Origin: Natranaeroarchaeum sp042663585
GTDB lineage: Archaea; Halobacteriota; Halobacteria; Halobacteriales; Natronoarchaeaceae
Assembly (NCBI RefSeq): GCF_042663585.1
Contig: NZ_JBHTAN010000006.1
Coordinates: forward strand, 1,798,001 to 1,862,000
Length of the DNA stretch: 64,000 nucleotides
Reading direction: 5' to 3'
In this document: one piece after another, positions 42,200 to 51,238 of the stretch
Layout: each line of letters begins with the position of its first letter
How positions within the stretch are numbered: the stretch's first letter is position 1
The notes under the pieces: model-generated
Told to the model about the DNA's origin: nothing
The model's input: only the letters and a program-made list of their open reading frames with translations
Database searches by the model: none
Made by a program: the position numbers and the translations under genes

Positions 42200-43825
42200 A
42201 TGAGACCCGAACAATCGATCTCACGACGAAACGCGATGAAACTGCTCGGCGCATCCAGCGTCACCGGCCTCGCCGGCTGTCTGGATACCGTCACAAACAG
42301 GGCCGGCGGCAACGGCGACGAGGATACTGGAAGCGGCTACCCGCCCGCCGACGAGGGTGCCGAGGTCTGGGGGAAAATACTCAACGATCACGCCGATGGC
42401 GGCGACCGATACGATCCGGACGCCGACGGCGAGGTGCTCTACGACCCGGGGAACGTACCCTACGATAACGCAGGAGCCGATATCGACTGGCAACAGTTCG
42501 CGGACGACGACATCACGCTCACCTTCGGGATGGGGCTCCACCCCTACTCGACGGTGACCCAGCCGGTGATCCCCGCGTTCGAGGAACTGACCGGAATCGA
42601 CGTCGAGTACGAGATTTTCCCCGAGGATCGCTACTGGCTCGAAGCAAGAGACGACCTGCAGAACAGGCGGGAGTACGACGGCATGATGACCGGGCTCTGG
42701 CAGGCCGCTGAGTTCCACGCGAACGGCTGGGTGCGCGACCTCACCGAGTTCATCGAGAACGACGACCTGACCGACCGCGACTGGCTCGCCATGGACGACT
42801 TCCTGGACGATACCATCGAACTCATGTCGTTCCCCGACGCGGACGGCCGGCCGGAACTCACCGGCTTCCCGAACGGGATCGAGGCCTACGGCGCGGTCGG
42901 CTGTGACGTCCCGACGTTCGAGGCCGTCGACGATGTGGCCGACGACCCGGCCGACGAGATAGCCACGTTTTCGGACCTCGAACGCGCGGCCAAGCGGATC
43001 CACGAATCGGAGCAGACGAGTCAGTACGACGACGAACCGCGGGCCGGCATCACGTCCCGTACCAGCACGACGACGCTGTCGAGCGCAAACTGGGCGACGA
43101 TGTTCAAAACGCATGGCGGCAACTGGATCGACCGGGAACAAAAGGAAGCGACGCTCGCGGATCCGGACAGCGGCGGCGTCGAGTCGCTCGAACTGTTCGG
43201 CCGCCTGATGCGCGACTACGGCCCCGAAAACCCGGGGCAGAAGAACTGGTACCGGGCGAACAACGCGCTCTCGGCGGGCGAGACCGCGATGGTCTACACT
43301 ACGCCATCGACGTCCGGTGCAATCACCGAAGAGCAGATCGAACGGACCCACTGGATCCCGCCGCTTCCGGCTCCGGACGGCGGCGATCCGGAAGTCGCCA
43401 CGTGGGTCTGGGCGACCGGGATCAGCCAGTATTCGGAGAACCCGGAGGCAGCCTGGCTGTTCATCCAGTGGGCCAACTCCCGACTGGGTAATTACATGCT
43501 CTCTGCCAGGCAGTGGCAGGGCCACGGCCCGCGTGCGGGGACCGCCCGACTCAACTACCTTAACGACACGGTCGGTCTCGACGAGACCCACCCCGGCATC
43601 ACCCAGAGTTTCCTCGACGCCCATATCGAGGGAATGAGCAAGGTCCCGACCGATCCGCCAGCGATACCGGTCGACACGCCACAGAACATGCCGATCATGA
43701 CCGAGGCCGCCGTGGCGATGAACAACGTCGTCCGGGGCGTCAAAGAGCCGACGGCCGCGCTCGAAGAGGCCGCACCGACGATCACCGAGTACGCAAAGCA
43801 GATCCCCGATCTGTATCTCGACTGA
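42200..43825 (+). CDS. Solute-binding lipoprotein paired with the transducer
   Basis: A 541-aa extracellular solute-binding protein of the sugar-binding type. Arg 9-10 and the lipobox LAGC (Cys27) form a Tat lipoprotein signal; the body has typical FEELTGIDVEYE and AWLFIQWANS stretches. No permease or ATPase gene is adjacent, so it either serves chemotaxis only or shares a transporter encoded elsewhere. It lies 12 bp after the transducer gene and is probably co-transcribed. Confidence 0.88.
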   Translation: MRPEQSISRRNAMKLLGASSVTGLAGCLDTVTNRAGGNGDEDTGSGYPPADEGAEVWGKILNDHADGGDRYDPDADGEVLYDPGNVPYDNAGADIDWQQFADDDITLTFGMGLHPYSTVTQPVIPAFEELTGIDVEYEIFPEDRYWLEARDDLQNRREYDGMMTGLWQAAEFHANGWVRDLTEFIENDDLTDRDWLAMDDFLDDTIELMSFPDADGRPELTGFPNGIEAYGAVGCDVPTFEAVDDVADDPADEIATFSDLERAAKRIHESEQTSQYDDEPRAGITSRTSTTTLSSANWATMFKTHGGNWIDREQKEATLADPDSGGVESLELFGRLMRDYGPENPGQKNWYRANNALSAGETAMVYTTPSTSGAITEEQIERTHWIPPLPAPDGGDPEVATWVWATGISQYSENPEAAWLFIQWANSRLGNYMLSARQWQGHGPRAGTARLNYLNDTVGLDETHPGITQSFLDAHIEGMSKVPTDPPAIPVDTPQNMPIMTEAAVAMNNVVRGVKEPTAALEEAAPTITEYAKQIPDLYLD

Positions 43826-43895
43826 ATCGAGCCAGCACAGCGGGACCGAGCGCTCACCGAATCCGTTTTGCGCCCGCAGCCAGTAGCCTTACTCG

Positions 43896-44555
43896 ATGGA
43901 TCGCAGTACGGCACTCGACCGGGCCGAGGAGATCGTCGACACCGTCGAGAACGAGCGCATGCCCGTCCCCGTCCGCGAGGTCTGGGTGTACGGCGACGTC
44001 GCGCTGGGACTCGATCCGATCGATCGGCTCGACGTCTACGTCACCAAGGATATCCTGCTGGACGGCACCCCCGACCGCGAGGCCGAGTTCGTCGACAGCC
44101 ACGGCGTCGAGGGTGTCGGCCGAACCGTTCGGGCCGACTGGGCCGACGAGCATCGGGAGCACCTGCGAGCGAACGCGAACGGCCACGCCGCGCCCGAGCA
44201 GTGTCTGGCGGCCCACCTACTCGACGACGACGAACCGATCCACCTCGAGGTCTGTAACGCGAGTTTCGAGGACAACGTCACCCAGCGCATGCAGGGCGCG
44301 AAAGCCCGGGGGGCGTGGGAACAACTGCTCGATCCGCGCGGTGCTTGCCTCTGGGTCGGTGACGGCACCGGCGAGGGCAGACGAAGCGAGGACGCCCTAG
44401 AGAAACTCAGAAACGGCGAGTTACCCTTCCCGACGCTCCCCGAGGCGCTGACGATGATCGGACTGGACGAGGCCGATGCCGAGGAAGCGGCCGACGCCAT
44501 CCAGGCGTGGCGCACCGAGCAGGAAGGCACGACGGTACGCGGCGACGTCGTCTAG
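43896..44555 (+). CDS. Conserved haloarchaeal protein (DUF7095-like), 219 aa
   Basis: A soluble acidic protein starting MDRSTALDRAEEIVDTVENE. The N-terminal half (VREVWVYGDVALGLDPIDRL, YVTKDILLD) recalls a nucleotidyltransferase-like strand order but the catalytic GS-D-D set is not seen. The rest has no known motif. I recognise it only as a common haloarchaeal family of unknown role. It converges with the MinD-like gene, 1 bp apart. Confidence 0.75.
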   Translation: MDRSTALDRAEEIVDTVENERMPVPVREVWVYGDVALGLDPIDRLDVYVTKDILLDGTPDREAEFVDSHGVEGVGRTVRADWADEHREHLRANANGHAAPEQCLAAHLLDDDEPIHLEVCNASFEDNVTQRMQGAKARGAWEQLLDPRGACLWVGDGTGEGRRSEDALEKLRNGELPFPTLPEALTMIGLDEADAEEAADAIQAWRTEQEGTTVRGDVV

Positions 44556-44556
44556 G

Positions 44557-46542
44557 CTACTCGTCGTCGTCTTTCTCTTCAGTAACCTTGTCCATCGTCT
44601 CTTTGAACAGGGCGTTGATCTCGTCGTCGTCTTCAGAATCTTCGTCGTCGAGGATGTCGTCGGGGTCGGGCGAGACTCCCTCGAACATTGGGTCGTCCTC
44701 GCCGTCCGGGTCCGGCGTCGGCTCCTCCGCTTGCCCCGCTTCTTGGCCTTTCTCAGGAACAGCCTCTTCGACATCTGTAACGGCTTCCTCCGGATCGACC
44801 CCGTCGCCATCTGCAGATTCTCCAACTTCCGTGTCCTCTTCGTCACCCACCCCTGCGCTGTCTTCTTCAGCCTCGGCGTCGTCTCCGATGGCCTCCGCAT
44901 CCTCATCCGTCTCGTCCGATTGATCGGTTGCTTCGGCGTCCCCCGCAGTCTCGAAACCAGCACTCTCGTCGACGGTCCGGCTTCCCGTGTCTTCCGCCCC
45001 AGTCGCAGACTCGAACCCTGGTAGCTCGAACTCGTCGCCCTCCGCATCGGCGTCCCCGTCCTGCTTCTCAGTGCTCATCGGTCCCGTCTCGCTAGCAGTG
45101 TCGTCCACGCCCATCTCGAACCCGCCGGTTTCCGATTCCGAGTCGTCCACGCCCATCTCGAACCCGCCAGTTTCCGATGCGGAATCCTCTACACCCATCT
45201 CGAACCCGCCAGTTTCCGATTCCGAGTCGTCCACGCCCATCTCGAACTCGCCGGATGCAGGATCGGCCGTCGACGTCTCCGAGTCGGTCCCGTCGAGGTC
45301 CGCTTCCTGCTCCTCAGCCGAGACGTTGTCCTGATCGGCCGACTGTGACGGCTGGTCGTCTCTCTCGTCCTGCTCGGGGTCCTCCTCCCGGACCGACTGG
45401 TCTCTGGTCGCGTCGCTATCGTCAGCGCTCTCCTCCGACACGGGGGGAGCGGCTACCGCCTCCGCACTCTGCGTCCCGTCCCTGTCGCTGGTGGCGGTCG
45501 AATGCCCGTCCGCTTGCTCGGCTGACGCCTCTTCCGGAGACTCCTCGGCAGGCCCCCGAGCGACTGCATCGGTCGGTTCGGACTCCGTGGTGGCCGATTC
45601 GGGTGCTGGCTGGGCGCTCACTGCGTCGTCCCCGGCGTGGGCGGCTTTCGCACTACCGTCGTCCTGGAGTGGGTCGTCAGCCTCACCTGTTGCTGGCTCT
45701 CCCTCCTCATCTATCACTGGCTCTGTCTCCTCGTTTGCCGCCGACTCTGCTTCCCCCCTGCTGTCCGACGCCTCTGACTCCTCTTCGACAGCCGCTTCGG
45801 ACGTCGCGCTGGCGGGCAGTACAGGCCCGGTCAGCCCGCCAGATCCGGAGAGGCTCCCGGCGAGTTGCCAGTAGACCATGGCGGCGTCGCTGTCGGGGTC
45901 GTACCGGAGCACGGACTGGCCATCGGCCGCGGCCTCCCGGACCGCGTCGTCCTCTGGGACGACCGCGAGCGTTTCGGTCTGGAGTCGTTCGGTCACGCCG
46001 ACCATGTCGACCGCCTGTACCGACGGCACGCGCGAGAGGATTGTCCCGCGGATCCGACAGCCGTGATATCGGACGACTGTCGCTGTCTTCGCCGTCTCAG
46101 CGAGGTCCTCCTCGGCCGATCCCGAGACGAGGATGGCCTCGTCGGCCAGTTCGAGCCCCATCGCAACCTCGACGCCGCCGCCGTGCCCGAGGTCGAGCAG
46201 TACGAAGTCGTAGCGCTCGCGAAGGGTGTTCGCCGCCCGAACGAGTCGGTGGGTTCGGACGTCCGTCGTCGTCGGGAGTTCCTCGGCCAGTAGATACTCG
46301 ACGCCGTGTGGCCCGTCGATCATCGCCTCGTCGACGCTGGCATCGCCGCGCAGTACGTCTCTGAGGCCCGCTCCCCCCTCCGGCAGGTCGAGCACGTCCT
46401 GAACGCCGCTACCGGCGAAGGTGGCGTCGACGACCGCAACGCGCGTCGCGGTTTCGGCCATCGAGCCTGCAACCGACGCGGCCGCCGTTGTCGTTCCGAT
46501 CCGGTCGCGTCCCCCCAGGAGCGCGAACACTGTTCCTGTCAT
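44557..46542 (-). CDS. MinD/ParA-like protein with degenerate P-loop and acidic tail
   Basis: A 661-aa protein. The first 220 residues follow the MinD/ParA fold (FALLGGRDRIGTTTAAASVA, then VVDATF and FVLLDLGHGG) but the P-loop lacks both lysines of KGGxGKT, so ATP hydrolysis is doubtful. The remaining two thirds are a very acidic low-complexity tail with four 14-residue repeats FEMGVDDSESETGG and a helical C-terminus (LFKETMDKVTEEK). MinD proteins with long tails are known in haloarchaea for cell-pole organisation of chemotaxis and archaella; a similar scaffold role is inferred. ATG 46542 is chosen as start. Confidence 0.75.
   Translation of the reverse strand: MTGTVFALLGGRDRIGTTTAAASVAGSMAETATRVAVVDATFAGSGVQDVLDLPEGGAGLRDVLRGDASVDEAMIDGPHGVEYLLAEELPTTTDVRTHRLVRAANTLRERYDFVLLDLGHGGGVEVAMGLELADEAILVSGSAEEDLAETAKTATVVRYHGCRIRGTILSRVPSVQAVDMVGVTERLQTETLAVVPEDDAVREAAADGQSVLRYDPDSDAAMVYWQLAGSLSGSGGLTGPVLPASATSEAAVEEESEASDSRGEAESAANEETEPVIDEEGEPATGEADDPLQDDGSAKAAHAGDDAVSAQPAPESATTESEPTDAVARGPAEESPEEASAEQADGHSTATSDRDGTQSAEAVAAPPVSEESADDSDATRDQSVREEDPEQDERDDQPSQSADQDNVSAEEQEADLDGTDSETSTADPASGEFEMGVDDSESETGGFEMGVEDSASETGGFEMGVDDSESETGGFEMGVDDTASETGPMSTEKQDGDADAEGDEFELPGFESATGAEDTGSRTVDESAGFETAGDAEATDQSDETDEDAEAIGDDAEAEEDSAGVGDEEDTEVGESADGDGVDPEEAVTDVEEAVPEKGQEAGQAEEPTPDPDGEDDPMFEGVSPDPDDILDDEDSEDDDEINALFKETMDKVTEEKDDDE
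45085..45252 (-). repeat. Four 42-bp tandem repeats in the MinD-like gene
   Basis: The complement of CCCATCTCGAA recurs every 42 bp (at about 45111, 45153, 45195 and 45237), coding for four copies of FEMGV[DE]D[ST].SETGG. The DNA copies are nearly identical, which suggests recent duplication. Confidence 0.8.
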
Positions 46543-46636
46543 TGAAATGGCTATCGCCACCATCCACCGTCAATGTTGCCCTGCTGAGGAGCACGAGAGA
46601 GGGTCGCCGCGGCATCTAATATAACATTTCGGGTAG

Positions 46637-47443
46637 TTACTCCTCGCTGACGCGCCCGCTCGTCACGAAAAACGGGACGACCTCGCGACGAGAGTACTCG
46701 CCCGCCTGCATCTGCTCGATGACGTCACGGCCCATCGCGCGCCAGGAGTTTCGGAGTCGTTCGTAGCTCTCGGCGGTCAGTCCCCCGGCCAGCATCTCGG
46801 CGCGGTCGGCCGCCAACCCGTCCCCGGTCGCTTTGCGCTTCGCGGCGTCGAGGTCGCGCTGGGAATAGGGGGCGGCGACGGTCCGTTCGTGGTCGTAGCG
46901 CGTCGTCGTGACCCGGGCGAGGCCCTCCTGCTCGAACAGCGAACTGGTCCCGCTCCCGCCGAGCGTGACGTCGGTCCCGACGCCGTCGAGATACGCCTCG
47001 CGAGCGCGGCAAGCGAGTCGGGCCTCGGACTCGACGCTCGATTCGACCGTCACCGCACCGTTGTCCGGTTCGACCGCCGCGACGCGCTCGCTGGCGACAC
47101 GGGCGAACTCCCTGACTGCGACGGCTGGCTCGGGGAGATTGATCAGGAGCGCCTGACAGACGACGAGGTCGACGGCGTCGTCGACAAAGGGGAGTCGCGT
47201 CGCGTCGCCGGTAACCGGCGTGGCGTGCTCGCGTGCGGATGCAAGAAGGGAGACGTCGGCGTCGAGACCGACTATCTCCGCACCGCTCTCTTCGGCGAGG
47301 ACACGCGACAGTTCGCCAGTGCCACAGCCGACGTCGAGGATCCGGTCGCAGTCCTGCAGGTCGAGGTCCGCCAGCGCCTGCCGTGAGTCGTCCCACATCC
47401 CCGCACGGGTATCCCGCAGATACGACTCGGAGAACTCGCGCAC
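46637..47443 (-). CDS. Class I SAM-dependent methyltransferase
   Basis: A 268-aa methyltransferase. ILDVGCGTGELSRVLAEE is motif I for SAM binding, GLDADVSLL is the acidic ribose contact, VVCQALLINLPEP is motif IV/V. Substrate unknown. The C-terminal part has a helical cap (RLRNSWRAMGRDVIEQMQ). It stands alone between the MinD-like gene and the Fix operon. Confidence 0.87.
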   Translation of the reverse strand: MREFSESYLRDTRAGMWDDSRQALADLDLQDCDRILDVGCGTGELSRVLAEESGAEIVGLDADVSLLASAREHATPVTGDATRLPFVDDAVDLVVCQALLINLPEPAVAVREFARVASERVAAVEPDNGAVTVESSVESEARLACRAREAYLDGVGTDVTLGGSGTSSLFEQEGLARVTTTRYDHERTVAAPYSQRDLDAAKRKATGDGLAADRAEMLAGGLTAESYERLRNSWRAMGRDVIEQMQAGEYSRREVVPFFVTSGRVSEE

Positions 47444-47519
47444 GGGGAGTACTGGGCCGGGCAGGGTAAAAAGCGGGCCGATCCGGACCGCGGGCGCACA
47501 GCGAACCTCCCGGTCCCCG

Positions 47520-47912
47520 TCAGACCGATTCGGTTGCCCGTTCCCGTTTCGGATCCGGCACCTTGGTCGCCATCACGACGGCGTCGTGGAGGTTGTGGGT
47601 ATCGATGACTAGCTCTGTCAGCGTGCGAATCTGAAAGCCGCGTTCTAGCTCTCGCCCGTAACACCGGGCGTATAGCTGTAGCCAATCGTCGAGCGCTCGG
47701 TGGAGCAGTTCCCACTCCCGCTCGGAGAACGCGGCGAATTTCCCACCACTCCGTCCGTCGATGTACAGCGAGACGAGTTCGCCGACGCCGTCCCGCAGGT
47801 ACTCCTGGCCCTGCTCCGGCGCTGGTACCGTTGTCGGCGGGGCGAACGTCTCGCGCTCACGGCGCGCACGCCCGGCCAACCGCTCGATACGCTCGCGATG
47901 TTCGGACGCCAT
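47520..47912 (-). CDS. Conserved small protein at the end of the Fix operon, 130 aa
   Basis: A helical soluble protein with EYLRDGVGELVSLYIDGRSG and LYARCYGRELERGFQIRTL, and no recognised domain. ATG 47912 overlaps the fixC stop (TGATG), so it is co-translated with FixC. It is probably an accessory of the Fix complex or a regulator, by position only. Confidence 0.7.
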   Translation of the reverse strand: MASEHRERIERLAGRARRERETFAPPTTVPAPEQGQEYLRDGVGELVSLYIDGRSGGKFAAFSEREWELLHRALDDWLQLYARCYGRELERGFQIRTLTELVIDTHNLHDAVVMATKVPDPKRERATESV

Positions 47913-49573
47913 CAGCCCTCCCTGTACTCGACGCCCTTGCCGCCGCTCGGGTGTTCCCACTCCGTATCGGCGACGATGGCGCAGGTCCCACACTCGACGC
48001 AGGGCTGGGTGTCGAGGCTGACGACTTTCTCGGTGTCGCCGTTCGTTTTGATCTCCTCCTCGCGGTAACAGCCGCCACCGTAGTCCTTCGCGCTCACCGG
48101 ACAGGCCGTGACGGCGGTGCCGCTGGCCTCGAAGGTGCTATCGATGAGTTCGATATGTGGGTCACCGACGTTGTAGGTCAGATCGCCGATCCGATCACCG
48201 AGTTCGGGCGGTTCGATCTCGTCTTCGGCCTCGACCGGCGTCCCGAGTTCCTCGCCGATGATCGTCGGCACCGTGACGTATGTGGTTCGGGTGTCGGGGA
48301 TCATCCCGAGCACGAACGGGGAGTTGAACAGCCGTTCGGCCGTGTCGTCGAACGCGCGGATCCCGGCCCGGCCGATCGGCGAGTTCAACAGTTTGTTGCC
48401 GACCGAGGTGACGAAATCGCTCTCGGAGACCGCACTGGTCAGTCGATAGCGAGTCGGGCGAAGTTTGTCCATCACGCCCTCGCTGTTGAGTTTTTGTTCG
48501 TAGAGTGCGCCCGCCTGCGAGGCGTCGCCGCGGGTTCGCGCCTCGGCAAAGGCTTCGGCGGCCAGTCCACCCGCCGAGACGGCGTGGTTCATCCCCTTGA
48601 TGATCGGCCCCTGGGCCTGCATCTGCCCGGCGGCGTCGCCGACCAGCAACAGTCGACCCCGGTGAGGCGACGGATGGGCAACCTTCTTCGAGTCGGGGAC
48701 GAGTTTGGCCGAGTACTCCCGTTCCTCGTACTCGCCCTGGAGATACTGGTCCAGTACGGGATGGGTGAGCAGACTATTCAGCAGTTCGTGCGGTTCGGCC
48801 TCCTCGGCGGCGAGCGAGTCGAGGTGGAACACCGTCCCGATAGATAGCGAGTCCTCGTTCGTGTAGAGGAACCCGCCGCCCCGGACGCCCTCGAACAGGT
48901 CGCCCGAGAAGAGGTGTGCTGCGCCTTCGTCCTCGTCGATATCGAAGCGCTCGTTGATCACCTCTGGCTCCATGTCGACGACGGCTTTGACGCCCTGGAA
49001 CCACTCATCTGGTTCGTCCCAGTCCATCAGTCCCGCGTCGCGAGCGAGTTCGGAATTGACGCCGTCGGCCGCGATTATGACGTCGGCCGTGATCGGATCG
49101 AGTTCGTCACAGGTCACACCGACGATCTGTCCGTTCTCGCGGAGCAGTCCGTTGACTCGCACCTCCGTGAGCACTCCACCGCCGGTCTCTCTAGTCTTCT
49201 CGTGCACCCGCTCTGCGAGCCACGAGTCCATCTCCCGTCGCAGCACCGAATCACACCACGCCGTGTCGTGCTCGTGAACGCCCCCCAGATCGAACGTCTT
49301 GACCTTGTTCCCGGCGATGTTGTGGATGTAGTTCTCGTCGACGGGACGTTCGGACGCCTGCTCGCGAAAGTCGGGGAACAGGCTGTCGATAGTGTACGGC
49401 GCGGACTCTTCGGCGTAGATCAGCCCGCCGGAGACGTTCTTCGAGCCAGCATCGACGCCGCGTTCCAGTACGAGCGTCTCGACACCCTGCTCGGCGAGGG
49501 CGGCCGCCGCCGCGGCACCGCCCGGTCCCGCGCCGACGACGATGGCCTCGTAGTGTTCGTAGTCTTCAGTCAT
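47912..49573 (-). CDS. fixC: FixC/ETF-quinone oxidoreductase-like flavoprotein
   Basis: A 553-aa enzyme that passes electrons between the electron transfer flavoprotein and quinone. The N-terminal FAD site is VVGAGPGGAAAAAALAEQG, and GRLLLVGDAAGQMQAQGPI is the second FAD contact. The C-terminus carries the ferredoxin-like cluster motif CVECGTCAIVADTEWEHP fused in-frame. ATG 49573 overlaps etfA by 8 nt. It belongs to the electron-bifurcating EtfABCX set, producing reduced ferredoxin and quinol from NADH. Confidence 0.92.
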   Translation of the reverse strand: MTEDYEHYEAIVVGAGPGGAAAAAALAEQGVETLVLERGVDAGSKNVSGGLIYAEESAPYTIDSLFPDFREQASERPVDENYIHNIAGNKVKTFDLGGVHEHDTAWCDSVLRREMDSWLAERVHEKTRETGGGVLTEVRVNGLLRENGQIVGVTCDELDPITADVIIAADGVNSELARDAGLMDWDEPDEWFQGVKAVVDMEPEVINERFDIDEDEGAAHLFSGDLFEGVRGGGFLYTNEDSLSIGTVFHLDSLAAEEAEPHELLNSLLTHPVLDQYLQGEYEEREYSAKLVPDSKKVAHPSPHRGRLLLVGDAAGQMQAQGPIIKGMNHAVSAGGLAAEAFAEARTRGDASQAGALYEQKLNSEGVMDKLRPTRYRLTSAVSESDFVTSVGNKLLNSPIGRAGIRAFDDTAERLFNSPFVLGMIPDTRTTYVTVPTIIGEELGTPVEAEDEIEPPELGDRIGDLTYNVGDPHIELIDSTFEASGTAVTACPVSAKDYGGGCYREEEIKTNGDTEKVVSLDTQPCVECGTCAIVADTEWEHPSGGKGVEYREG

Positions 49574-51236
49574 CGGTCTCACCCCCAGTGGCCGGCACGC
49601 CTGCATCGACGATTGCCTCGGCGGCGTCGCCGGTCTCCAGTGCGTTGATCAGGTTCGGAAGCACCTCGAAGAGATCGCCGTGGATGAAGTAGTCCGACCA
49701 GTCACGGATATCCGCGTCGGGATCGGTGTTGATCGCGACGATCGTATCCGATTCGTCACAGCCGACCTTGTGCTGAATCGCCCCCGAGACGCCCGCGGCG
49801 ATGTACAGATCCGGTTCGACCTCCTGACCGCTCTCACCGATCTGGCGGTCCTCGCCGGTGTAGCTCTCGACGTGACCCTCGAACTGGAACGAGGAGGTGA
49901 TGATCCCCCGCGTCAGTCCGAAGGCGGCGTCCTCGAAGGCGTCGGTCAACTCCAGTCCGAGTTCGATGCCGCGCGTCGGATCCCGGCCGATCCCACGACC
50001 GACGCAGACGACGACTTCGTGATCGGTGAGGTCGACACCACTCTCTAGCTGATCGTACTCCTCGACCTCGACGGGTAGCCAGTCGTCGTCGAGTTCGAGG
50101 TCGTGATCGATCAGTTCGCCCTCCCGCTCGTAATCGGGATCGGGTATCTCGAACTTGCCCGGGATCACCGACGCGCCCTGTGGGTGGAACTCGCGGCGTG
50201 GCGAGTCCAGACAGAGGATCGTCGAGTACTCGAACCCGGAGAAGTCCGGGCGGGGCATGTGCAGGACGCGCTCGAACCGTTTCTTGCCCCCCTCGCCGCC
50301 GGTCTTGGCGGGGTTGCTGATGACGACGTCGTCGATATACAGGTCCGAACAGTCACTGGCCAGCCCCGAGTCGAGTTCGGCCTGTACCAGCGCCGAGAGG
50401 TCCCGTCCGTTGTTCGTCGCCGGGAAGACGACGTACCGGGGTTCGTCGTAGTCGCGCCACTCCTCCTCGTGGCGGTCCTCGCGGACGTAGGGGTGACCCG
50501 CACGCCGGGCCATATCGCAGTAGATCTTGGTATAGGGTTGGTGACGGAACCGTTCTAGTTCGGAGTCGTCGTAGTAGATGGCGACATCCGCGCCGTAGGC
50601 GATTGCCTCCTCCGCGATCCCCTCGATATCGGAGCCGATCACGACCGCAACGACGTTTTCGTCCTCGTCGTACGTTTCGTTGTAGCCGTCCATCAGTTCG
50701 CGGGCCTTGCCCAGCAACTCCTTCGAGACGTCGACGAGTTCGCCGCCCTGCGTCTCGCAGTAGACCCACATGTCTCGATACTCGCCGTCCTCGACCGAGT
50801 GGACGTACTCCTTGTCCGCCGTCGGATGATCGAGATGGGGATGGGCCTCTTCCGGTGGCTCGATCTCGATCTCTGCTTGCTCGCTGCCCAGCACGGAGTC
50901 GAGTTGCTGTTCGATCAGACGGAGCACCGTATCGCGCTCCTCGGCGGCTTCCTCCGCGTCGCGAAGCTCTTCGAGCCGTTCGGGATCGTCGATATCGCGG
51001 ATCAGGTTCGCCGCATCGGCCGTACTTAGCTCGGTGACGTCTACGTCTTCGTCGCCGTCCCCGGTGTCCTCGGTTAGCGTCTCGATTCGGCTCTCGATGA
51101 GCGTCTTGACCGGGACGCGATCCTCGCCCTCCCCTTCGAGTTCGAGCATCGCCTCCAGTTCGTCGACGTCCTCGATGTCGTTGACTTTCGGTCCGAGTTC
51201 GGAGATGTCGTGTTCGGTTGGATCTATCTCTACCAT
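49566..51236 (-). CDS. etfA: Electron transfer flavoprotein alpha subunit (FixB/EtfA)
   Basis: A 556-aa alpha subunit, longer than usual because of an acidic helical N-terminal extension of about 155 residues. The C-terminal FAD-binding part has VCVGRGIGRDPTRGIELG, YIAAGVSGAIQHKVG and VAINTDPDADI, all typical. It starts 2 bp after etfB and overlaps fixC by 8 nt. The extension may bind a partner or stabilise the complex in salt; that is inference. Confidence 0.93.
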   Translation of the reverse strand: MVEIDPTEHDISELGPKVNDIEDVDELEAMLELEGEGEDRVPVKTLIESRIETLTEDTGDGDEDVDVTELSTADAANLIRDIDDPERLEELRDAEEAAEERDTVLRLIEQQLDSVLGSEQAEIEIEPPEEAHPHLDHPTADKEYVHSVEDGEYRDMWVYCETQGGELVDVSKELLGKARELMDGYNETYDEDENVVAVVIGSDIEGIAEEAIAYGADVAIYYDDSELERFRHQPYTKIYCDMARRAGHPYVREDRHEEEWRDYDEPRYVVFPATNNGRDLSALVQAELDSGLASDCSDLYIDDVVISNPAKTGGEGGKKRFERVLHMPRPDFSGFEYSTILCLDSPRREFHPQGASVIPGKFEIPDPDYEREGELIDHDLELDDDWLPVEVEEYDQLESGVDLTDHEVVVCVGRGIGRDPTRGIELGLELTDAFEDAAFGLTRGIITSSFQFEGHVESYTGEDRQIGESGQEVEPDLYIAAGVSGAIQHKVGCDESDTIVAINTDPDADIRDWSDYFIHGDLFEVLPNLINALETGDAAEAIVDAGVPATGGETDD

Positions 51237-51238
51237 GA

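Noticed and set aside
42221..43624. Long open frame on the minus strand (467 codons)
   Set aside because: Antisense to the binding lipoprotein, rich in Arg and Val with no motif, so a mirror of GC-rich coding DNA.
45085..45252. 42-bp repeats as a possible CRISPR array
   Set aside because: The units are contiguous and in frame, with no variable spacers, and code for protein repeats. No CRISPR array or cas gene was seen anywhere in the window.
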